Shown here: one piece after another, positions 21,071-30,000 of the stretch
How the letters are laid out: each line of letters opens with the position of its first letter
Position numbering within the stretch: position 1 is the first letter of the stretch
DNA from: Tritrichomonas musculus
Taxonomy: Eukaryota > Parabasalia > Tritrichomonadida > Tritrichomonadidae
Assembly: GCA_039105265.1 (NCBI GenBank)
Contig: JAPFFF010000060.1
Location: 124,001-188,000, forward strand
Reading direction: 5' to 3'
DNA length: 64,000 bases
Translations under genes and position numbers: made by a program
The notes under the pieces: generated by a model
Database searches by the model: none
Seen by the model: only the letters and a program-made list of their open reading frames with translations
What the model was told of the DNA's origin: nothing

Positions 21071-22873
21071 TTAATCATCGCCTTCGTTGATCCATGGCAA
21101 ACTTGCAACTAAATTTGTACTGCAAGGTATTTCGCAATAGCAATCTTCAATACCAACTTTCATCAAATGGTCAATTTTTTCATCTGTTAAATTTCCTTCC
21201 TTAGATAACGCGAAAGCCTCCAAAGAGAGCAATGCGATTGCCTTTTGGGCAATATTATTCCAATCTCCATCTGATACTGGATTTTGACTTTCAAAATATT
21301 CTGTCACTTTTTGCGCTACGGCATCCATCTTTCTTGCAAGTCCATCTAGACCAAACATCAGAGCGACATTTTTCATCATTAAGTAAGATTTCTGATGTTT
21401 TGGATTCATCATCAGAGTGAATCTTATATCGTGCTGCACAGTGAACCACAACGCCAAGTTCAAAGCGGCCGAGGCTCTATTTGACAAAATCGGGAACGGT
21501 GAATTCAAATACCATCTTTTTGAGGGGAAATTTGCTTCTTGAAACATTCTTTTGGCCAACGTGCATTCGTTGATTCCGTCGATATATTTTTTATTATGAA
21601 GAGCTTCACGTGCCTTGTCAAGATGCTCTGTTCCTGCCTTGGCCATTATTTGCTTGCCCGACCTGCTTTTGTGTGTCTCGATTCCTTTGTTCTTGTCGTG
21701 AATGTATTTGTAAAACGTTTCACTTTTTCCAGCCAAAGCTTCATGCATGTCGACAACGAGATCGAGCCATTCGCCAAACGCTGGTATCAACGGATACTTG
21801 CTTCGGCCGGAGGCTTCCATAAAGATGAACAAAACCGATTTTGGACATTTTTTCTTGAATTCTTTGGCGATATCTTTCCAATTTTGTAAACCTTCCCAAC
21901 AATATCGTTCATCGTATATATCGCCATTACTGTCCGAGTTTAAATCTAATTCTGATGACTCTGGGTTGATTTCGCTTGAACTGATTTGAATTTTGAAATA
22001 ATAAGATAATATTAAATTACCACAATATTTGATTTCATCATCAAGAATAGCATTGTAAAGATTAAGAAGCATTTTTAGGTGCCACATTGTCCTTTTTGGT
22101 AGAGGTTTGATATGCCTTTTCCTCATTCCAATTACTTTTATGTATGATATAACAAGATTATTAGCAGCGAATTTGTTGGTGTAATCAAAACGTAATACCT
22201 CTTCATAGCATTGCATTGCTAGAACTGGATTTTCGGCAAGGCATGCTGTTTCTCCTAAACTGAATAAAAGTCTGATATATGGTTGTAGTTTTAATTGCAT
22301 TATAATTTGTTCATCTGTTTGATTTTCATTTTCATTAAGAAATAGTAATTTAAATTTATCTGTATTATGTACTTTTGTATCTGAAAAACATCCATTAATA
22401 TCTTGATTTTCATTATTTTGTAGAATATTAATACTTCCTGTTTTCTTGATATCAATGCTTCTTCTTTGTGCTTTTCGCCTTTTAATACGGTTTTTCATCA
22501 CTTTTGGTGTTGCAATTTTTAATACCTCACTCAAATATTGTGTTTTGTATAAAGAAACTAATTGTCTATATAAACATATTTTGGTTTCATTATCAATGAA
22601 AAAGGATGCTGTTTGAACCAATGTTTGGTAAGCATCAATTGAAGTAACATCATAATTAAGGGCTTTCATAGCAATATCACGCGCTTCTTGTATTCCTTGA
22701 TTGTATAACATATATAATGATTTCATTGATAATGTAAATGCCGTAATTTGTTTTTTTGTAAAATAATTAGGATGCTTTATCATTCCATCTCTCTCTGCAA
22801 GAGCACTCTTCCCGAGAGGAAAATTAGGGTATAATACATCTCCTAGAGATTCAATAATAGGATCGTTTTCCAT
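21071..22873 (-). CDS. TPR-like helical repeat protein, function unknown
   Basis: The 600-residue protein starts with ATG at 22873. It is almost wholly helical. TPR-like helix pairs are readable at about 45-75 (LYNQGIQEARDIAMKALNYD), 200-245 (LLFSLGETACLAENPVLAMQ with CYEEVLRFD) and 405-500 (HLDKAREALHNKKYIDGINE and NRASAALNLA). A basic patch KNRIKRRKAQRR at about 127-138 could bind nucleic acid or act as a nuclear signal. The C-terminus is acidic. No enzyme motif is seen. It is probably a scaffold or cochaperone-type adaptor, but I do not recognise the family. Confidence 0.6.
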   Translation of the reverse strand: MENDPIIESLGDVLYPNFPLGKSALAERDGMIKHPNYFTKKQITAFTLSMKSLYMLYNQGIQEARDIAMKALNYDVTSIDAYQTLVQTASFFIDNETKICLYRQLVSLYKTQYLSEVLKIATPKVMKNRIKRRKAQRRSIDIKKTGSINILQNNENQDINGCFSDTKVHNTDKFKLLFLNENENQTDEQIIMQLKLQPYIRLLFSLGETACLAENPVLAMQCYEEVLRFDYTNKFAANNLVISYIKVIGMRKRHIKPLPKRTMWHLKMLLNLYNAILDDEIKYCGNLILSYYFKIQISSSEINPESSELDLNSDSNGDIYDERYCWEGLQNWKDIAKEFKKKCPKSVLFIFMEASGRSKYPLIPAFGEWLDLVVDMHEALAGKSETFYKYIHDKNKGIETHKSRSGKQIMAKAGTEHLDKAREALHNKKYIDGINECTLAKRMFQEANFPSKRWYLNSPFPILSNRASAALNLALWFTVQHDIRFTLMMNPKHQKSYLMMKNVALMFGLDGLARKMDAVAQKVTEYFESQNPVSDGDWNNIAQKAIALLSLEAFALSKEGNLTDEKIDHLMKVGIEDCYCEIPCSTNLVASLPWINEGDD

Positions 22874-23277
22874 TTAAAATTATTAATCGATGAAGAAATA
22901 TAAAATGATTTCCATAAATTTTCAAAAAACGATAATTGATGCTTATTTTTCAAAAAGTTTAAATAATTGAATCATTTGAGAAATAATTTTATCAAAAAGA
23001 TAAACTTTTTGATTACTCTATAAAATAAAAAATAAACATTATAGAATTTTGAATGATATATACAATTTTTCATATTCTCCTCTCAAATTTCCGTTTAGAA
23101 AGTTTTTTTTTATTATTTGATTATTGTAAAACTTTTAGCAAAAGTATTATGTATACACTGTTTACTTTTCAATTTTTAAAATTTATATTATGATTTTTTA
23201 AATATAAAACTACAATTATATATTATACCAAAATATATAAAAAAAAAAAAATGTTCTTATAAGGTAACACATTTTAT
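22874..23277. other. AT-rich spacer between two minus-strand genes
   Basis: I see nothing beyond A/T homopolymers in this 0.4-kb gap between the start of the TPR-like gene and the 3' end of the next minus-strand gene. Confidence 0.5.
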
Positions 23278-26200
23278 TTAAAAGTCTTGAGGAATATAAT
23301 CTTTCAAATTTTTACCTTTTCCTATTTCAACTTGTAATTCTCTTGTATTTTGATTTTCTCTAATTGAATAGTCAGTTCTATATCGAGATTTGTTAAATTC
23401 ATTATCATTATCTTTTTTGTTATTAATGTTTTTAGCAAACATTTCATTAATTTTTACAACGTCTTCAGAAATCTTATCATTGAGAATTTTACTATTTTCT
23501 CTATAAGCAGAGGAAATCAAATGAGGTTCTTGCTGATAACATGCATGGATTATACTAAAGAACTCACTTTTTAAGTAATTCAAATGATTATTTATCATAT
23601 CATTTTTATCTTCATTTGACCAAAAAGGTTCTTTTTCAATCAAGCCTTCCAAATAGTCCAAATTACTAACTGAACTAATTTTGAGTTCTTTTTTTATCAT
23701 ATTTTGATAGTGTTTTAGTTCTTCTTTTTTAATTTCATTATAAAGTTCATAAAAAATTCTATTGATTCTCAGATCAAGAGCTGGCGACATTGCTATGAAT
23801 TCTTTCTGAAGATACTTCAAAGGAACCAAGGAATTAGAAGAAGAAGAACCAGTATTTAAATCCTTTTTAATCATTTCAAATCTTTCAATAACCAGCTTTT
23901 TAAATACATTCTCCCAATTTCCTTTTCCTATGACTTGTTCGAAGCACCAACGATAATTTTTGTAGGCAATCTTCCATTTCTCGCCTCTCAATGAGATGTA
24001 TTTTGTTGTCATTTTGTGGAAGTTAATGAAATTAGTCGTCAAATTGAAGAGATTTGAATTGTTTTTGTCTCCTCGTGCGACATTTGAAAAATGTCGCAAA
24101 AACTCACGATACGTGAGTGGTTCTTCGGTGTTTATTGGGAACTGTGATGTATACTGGTCGAAGGCACCAGTTAATAAGTTATTAATGAGCTTTTTATCAA
24201 TAGCTTTTGTGTCATTCAAAAGGAAGATGTATTTGGGGTTACTCTTCGATGGCCTCAGTTTATTAATGTTAAAATCATCATAATTGTAACAAATGATGAA
24301 ATTAATATTACTTTGTTCATTCTGGTCTTCTTCTTCTTCATAGCCTTCAGAATCGTAATCATTATTGGAAGTGCCAGCAATGCATTTTGAGACTGAACTT
24401 TCAAATGCTTTATTTGTTGCGTCATCAATGAAGCATGTTTTCATTTCCAATATATTTTTGGTCATTTCAATTTGATCAATATAATGCTCTTTGTTTAAAA
24501 CAACAATCTCACAATCGCAGATAAAAGAGAGATATGACATGATTTGGATAACTATTTGCTTAATGTTTGGAAGACTCTCTTTGCTTTTCGGAACATGAAG
24601 AAGCAAAAATATTGGCTTTATATTGTTCGTATTACTAGCAAATGCCATTCTTGTGTAACTTAAGTCATTCATGCTTTTGTCGCATAACGAATAAACAAAG
24701 ATGCTATTATCGTCTAAAACAGGATATTTGGTCTCTACAAAATTAGTGGTAATGTCAATTATATCTTTCTCATACGAGTCAGAAAATAAAACAATTGGGA
24801 AGTTTGGTTCGATGCATTTATCTTTAACAAAATTGGAGGTAGATTCAACATTAAATTCCCATTGGTTCAAATTTTCATTATATTCATATATTTTGTATAA
24901 TTGACCTTTCTTTTCAATTTTTGAATGGGAATTGAAATTCAATTCAACAGAATCGTTTGAAAAGTCTGTTTTTGGGCTGTTATCCCAATCATCTTTGAAA
25001 TCGTGGTCATAGTTATTAGAATGGTCATATAAAATGCCATCTTTAAATGTGTAATTTGGATCTTGTTGGTCCCAGAATTGTTCAGAATTTAGATTATCTG
25101 AACTTGGGTCTCCTTTTTTAGCAAATTTTCCTAATCGTCGATGAGTATTTTGAAGCATTCGGATAAAAAATGATTCGGGTCCAATATTTTCTTCTTCATT
25201 ATTATCATCATCATCTTTTCTGGAAGAATCATCTTTATTAATTTCAATGAAACCTTCAATTGATTTTTTCCTTTTCTCTCTGGCAGACTTAATGAAGGAT
25301 TCATTTAAATCGACTTGTTTCATTTCATTTTCTTCATAAGGAGACAATTTTACTTTTTCATTTGAATCTTCATTATTATTTAATAACTTTTCATATTTAA
25401 CTTTATCTTCATTATAAATCATCTGAAGATGATAATAAATAACATCGGGAATTTCATTGACATTTTTATTTTTTAAGAAATTCAAATAATTTTCATCAAT
25501 AATATTTTCAACTTTAGTTTTTGTATTTTCATTCAGTGCCATGTAAGTTCCCCAATCAAATAAAATTTCACGCTCATCGTCAATTTTTGGCTTTTTAACA
25601 ATAATTTTAGCCATTTTAAAAAGATCTTTTTTTGATTTTTTCAGAAAATAAACGTTGAGAAGCGTTGTATAAAAGATTCTGATTGATGAATCAACAAATT
25701 TCGGTTTTTGGAAGTCAAGAATCATTGTTCTAAATTTGGGTTCTTTTAATCTATTAATTACATCTTCAAAAGTGCAAATGTCTTTGCCTCTAGTTTCTGA
25801 TAATTCTTTGATGAATTCGATTGAACTGTCAGTATGAACAGTTTGATAAAGGTTTTCAAAAGAAATATTGAATTTTTTACCAATAATATTAATTGTTTTT
25901 AATAATTTTTCATCAAACATTTTTTCTTTTTCGTTTTTGGGATAATTTTTGCTTCCTGTTGGAATAGGTTTGCTTTGTTCGCTTCGTGATCTTGACTTAT
26001 AATAACTCAAGGTTGAATCGTTTAATCTAATTGATTGTTCTGCTAATTTTTGGAAATCTTCTGCATCATTTTCTTCATCTTGTTTGGTCAGTTCTGCATT
26101 ATGTTCTATTATCTCATTTATCTCTTTCTCGAATTTTTCAAAAAGTATTTTTATCTGTATTAAAAAAGTAAAATAATATTTTGGACTTAATGATGCTTGA

Positions 26201-26724
26201 TTAATCACAAGAGGAGCATTTGCATCTTTAAATATTTTGGACATTAATTGATCAAAATCTGAATCTGGATAATCTAATTGGACCTTATTATTTGTTAAAA
26301 TATGTAAAAGCGATAAGATAAGTTCTTGATTGATAATATCTTTTTTATATTTATATTTAATTTTCGGATTAATTATATAATTGCATTTGTCAATGATTTC
26401 TTGAGAGTTGATTTTGTATATTTGTTTTGTAAGTATTAATGCTATTAATTTTGTTTTATTTAATTCATCGTCATAACTTGGATTTAAATTTTTGATTTCT
26501 TCACTATGATCAATTAAAAATTTAAGAGCGATTTCATTGTTGGTAATTTTTTGTTGATCATCTTTTGAAGGTTTTATAATATCGGTAATTTTTTGTTTAA
26601 ATGCAATCGAAACAAGCTGGGGAAAATCGATTTGATTAGCAAAAAATGAATCAACATTATCAGCGTTGAGTTTCAGCTTTTCTTCTTCGAATTTATGGCT
26701 TAGAATGAGAAATATTGGATCCAT
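23278..26724 (-). CDS. Unrecognised 1148-residue acidic protein, divergent partner of the SecA-like gene
   Basis: The frame starts with ATG at 26724. The N-terminal 500 residues are helical and rich in Lys, Glu and Ile. A low-complexity acidic linker (KDDDDNNEEE) lies near 505-515. A central region, about 670-860, alternates hydrophobic strands and helices (IKPIFLLLHVPKSKESL, CDCEIVVLNKEHYI, NINFIICYNYDDF) like a Rossmann-type or P-loop-type fold. No Walker A is visible. It is interrupted by an acidic insert near 790 (EGYEEEEDQNEQ). The C-terminal 250 residues are helical. The strand pattern recalls residues about 150-260 of the divergent SecA-like neighbour (VAILCIDFNQLKEKESEKIE), so the two may share a module; this is inference. 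No membrane segment or signal peptide is present. Confidence 0.6.
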   Translation of the reverse strand: MDPIFLILSHKFEEEKLKLNADNVDSFFANQIDFPQLVSIAFKQKITDIIKPSKDDQQKITNNEIALKFLIDHSEEIKNLNPSYDDELNKTKLIALILTKQIYKINSQEIIDKCNYIINPKIKYKYKKDIINQELILSLLHILTNNKVQLDYPDSDFDQLMSKIFKDANAPLVINQASLSPKYYFTFLIQIKILFEKFEKEINEIIEHNAELTKQDEENDAEDFQKLAEQSIRLNDSTLSYYKSRSRSEQSKPIPTGSKNYPKNEKEKMFDEKLLKTINIIGKKFNISFENLYQTVHTDSSIEFIKELSETRGKDICTFEDVINRLKEPKFRTMILDFQKPKFVDSSIRIFYTTLLNVYFLKKSKKDLFKMAKIIVKKPKIDDEREILFDWGTYMALNENTKTKVENIIDENYLNFLKNKNVNEIPDVIYYHLQMIYNEDKVKYEKLLNNNEDSNEKVKLSPYEENEMKQVDLNESFIKSAREKRKKSIEGFIEINKDDSSRKDDDDNNEEENIGPESFFIRMLQNTHRRLGKFAKKGDPSSDNLNSEQFWDQQDPNYTFKDGILYDHSNNYDHDFKDDWDNSPKTDFSNDSVELNFNSHSKIEKKGQLYKIYEYNENLNQWEFNVESTSNFVKDKCIEPNFPIVLFSDSYEKDIIDITTNFVETKYPVLDDNSIFVYSLCDKSMNDLSYTRMAFASNTNNIKPIFLLLHVPKSKESLPNIKQIVIQIMSYLSFICDCEIVVLNKEHYIDQIEMTKNILEMKTCFIDDATNKAFESSVSKCIAGTSNNDYDSEGYEEEEDQNEQSNINFIICYNYDDFNINKLRPSKSNPKYIFLLNDTKAIDKKLINNLLTGAFDQYTSQFPINTEEPLTYREFLRHFSNVARGDKNNSNLFNLTTNFINFHKMTTKYISLRGEKWKIAYKNYRWCFEQVIGKGNWENVFKKLVIERFEMIKKDLNTGSSSSNSLVPLKYLQKEFIAMSPALDLRINRIFYELYNEIKKEELKHYQNMIKKELKISSVSNLDYLEGLIEKEPFWSNEDKNDMINNHLNYLKSEFFSIIHACYQQEPHLISSAYRENSKILNDKISEDVVKINEMFAKNINNKKDNDNEFNKSRYRTDYSIRENQNTRELQVEIGKGKNLKDYIPQDF

Positions 26725-27067
26725 TTATCTTTTGATTATTCAATAATTGAAAATGGCAAAAAAATTCTAAATTTTATAATTTTTTCTTTAAAAAATGGAA
26801 AAATCCTTTTTTCAAACTGGAAATTAAAACATATTTTAGCAAAATGAAATAAATATTCATTTAGCTGGTAATCAAATAGAAAAATCTAATATATGCTATG
26901 ATAAGAATCATTTCTTTTCAATCTTTTAAATATTAAAATGCCACATATCTTTATTTATAAGTAAAATGTCATATATCTTTTAAAAAAATATACTTTTGTA
27001 AAATGGAAAAAAATCACTTTTTTTTCAAATGACAAATTTTGTTTGAAAATGGTAAAAAAAAAAAAAA
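26725..27067. promoter_or_regulatory. Shared divergent intergenic region of the SecA-like gene pair
   Basis: These 343 bp separate two start codons pointing away from each other and must hold both promoters. The sequence is AT-rich, and no clear initiator of the TCA-Py-(T/A) form sits next to either start. The word ATGCCACATATCTTT/ATGTCATATATCTTT occurs twice, near 26938-26953 and 26967-26981, and could be a regulatory direct repeat. Confidence 0.45.
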
Positions 27068-30000
27068 TTGAATTTAATATTTTCTGAAATGCCTCTTGTT
27101 GATCCATCAATACAAAATGCATTAATTAGTAAAATTAAAGAGCTTGTACCTAAAGGTGATACTATCGATTTTAGATTTTACCTGAAATATTTAAAATTCG
27201 CACAAAAATTTCTTTATCAAAATTATTCAACAATAGAAGCATCAATTTTGTTCAATAAATTAATTCAAAACAAAAAAAATTCCCAGTTTTTTAAAGAGAT
27301 TTTCGGATGTGAAACTCCTAATAATAATAATCCCAAAATAAAAGAAATAAATTATGGTGCTTTATACAAAAAAATGCGTAATTCAAATAACAAAAAAAGA
27401 CATTCCAAAGATATAAAGGGAAATTCTTACATTTTTGGAGATAAATTCCAAATGAAATTTTTCCAGCCACAAATTTTCTTCCAGAATGTGCATTCTTGGT
27501 TCTTTTCAGATACACCGGTAGCAATTTTGTGCATAGATTTTAATCAATTAAAAGAAAAAGAAAGCGAAAAAATTGAATTTTGTATTATTTTAGAAACTTT
27601 GTTGATGGCAGCTTCTGGATTTACATTAGCATTGTGTATTAACATAAATATAGGAAAGATGAACTTTTTAAAAGATTTAATTAATATTAATCTATTTGCC
27701 GAAATTCATTGTAATATAGCAGACGGGTCGATATCTGATTATATTTTCAAAGCATTTAACGATGAACAATTTGAAGAGGCATTTAAAAAAAATAAAGGAT
27801 ATATTTACATATATTCCAAATTTGTTAAAGAAAAAAAATTTGACAAACTCCAAGAAAATGAGCACATAAAAATCTTCCAATTTTCGCGAAATCCGCAAGA
27901 TTGTTTTAAAAAATTGAAAATCAATGATGAAATACAACCTTTTCCTTATTGTGAGCATGGATTTAATGATGCCAAATTACGTGTTATTTTGTCGAATGTT
28001 CCACTTTATGATGCCAAATTACGTGTTATTTTGTCGAATGTTCCACTTTATGATGCCAAATTACGTGTATCAGATATACCAACGAGTGCCTCTGATCTAA
28101 GTCTATGTTATATTCAGCAAGAGAAATTTTTAAATTGGCAGAAGAAACAAATAAATGTTCTGTTAGAAAAAGATGACAAGCTTGTTGAAATATACGTTAA
28201 ATACAAAGATCTTCATAATATCAATCGAGAACTGTGTGTTGAAGATACTTTGTTCCTTAGTGACATTGATAATACAATGTATGACGCAGTGAATGAAATC
28301 TTCAGTAGTAAATTCAAGAAGTCGTCCAAATATAAAGATTTCAATAGCTTTCTGCCATTCATTAGCGATTATTGCTCATTTATGAGTAAAACAAAGCCTG
28401 ATTTCATGATTAGGAAGACGCAAATTTACGCTATCATTGAAGCTGTTAATTACTTCATCACAAAGAACGATCAAAGTGGCCAAAATGGAATGATTTTCCA
28501 GGTTGAAACTGGCGAAGGAAAGTCATGCATTATTAATATTATTGCTGCCATTATTGCCAAGACGAAAAAAAAGACAGTTCATATTGCTTCGTCTAATATA
28601 AAGCTATCAAATAGAGACTATCTTGAATCTTTTGAGTACTTTAAACAAAAGAGTCTCAAATCGAGTGTTCTCCTGCATGAAAATGAACTTCCTGATGTTA
28701 TTAATGATAAAGATGTTCCTGAATTTTTTGATAAAAAGGTGTTTGAAAATTCATCTAGAATGAATTTCATTTCGTGTGGACTTAATGATGATAATAAAAT
28801 TGTGAAAAATAAGGCAAATATTGTGTTCTCTACCTTTGTGAACTTTGAATGCTTTTACTTAAAATTGGTGGAAATGGCTCCAGGATACATTAAAGACTAT
28901 TTCGATAATGCAATTTTGATTATCGATGAAGCTGACTCAGTTTTGATTGATGAGATTACCAATGGAACAATTATATCTCACAGAATGAGGTCGAATGCTA
29001 AGCCAATATTAAAATTTGTCTATGACCAATACATGAAAAGAGAGTCAATTGATGCTACTTATAAAATTCTGGAAAATAAGCATCCGATGTGTAGCGATCT
29101 CGAGCTAAAGCATGTCAGACAGATGTACAGTGAAATAAGCCTGATCCAAGATCCAAATTTCGCTAAGAAATATCAAGTAAAAGAATTTAAAGTCAAAAAT
29201 AAGAGCCGAGTATCACAGTTATTCAAAAAGACATCCAAAAAAATCTTTACAAAATGTGATGAAATAGTAAACAAAATTTTGTTAATTGATAAAAATGATA
29301 ACAACAACAACAACAACAGCAATAATAATAATAATAATAATAATAATCGTAGAACCAATAATAGTAATAATGATTTTGATAATGGCAGTGATGAAGATGA
29401 CGACGATGATTATGATAATGAATATGATGATGAATCCATTATTGACGAAAATCATCAACAATATGCAAATAAAGAATTTGTTTTCAGGAGGATTGTTCCT
29501 TTCGATTACGAGAACAAAGGAATGATGGAGCCAAACAAAGTGTTCAGCGGTTTCATCCCTCAGTTCATTGCGATCAAAGAAGCAAAAGAAAACAACTATG
29601 ACAATATGATCATTAATAATATAGCAATGAACTACTTGTACATTTCGCATCCGATCTTCGTCCAGCTTTACAGCAAGATTTGCGGTTTCACAGGCACGTT
29701 AGGCGATGAAGCTGACAAAGAATTATATCGGAAAGAATACAAGCTCAATACAAAAGAGATACCTCGACACAAGCCCAACTTGCGAGTTGAATTTCCAACG
29801 ATTCTATGCAAATCAGTCAGAGAAAAATGTGATAAAATTGTCTCTGAAATACTTGCATTTAATGAAAAAAAACATCCAGTTCTTGTCATTTTCCAAGATT
29901 TGAGAGAGCTTGATGATGTTGGATACCTTCTAGGAGAAAAAGGCCAATTCGAGTTTGATGTCTTTAATGGCAAAGATTCAAAAAAGATCACTCCGGAAAA

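Noticed and set aside
29282-29650. Minus-strand 122-codon Ile/Val-rich frame opposite the SecA-like gene
   Set aside because: It is the antisense of the AAC/AAT microsatellite and acidic tract.
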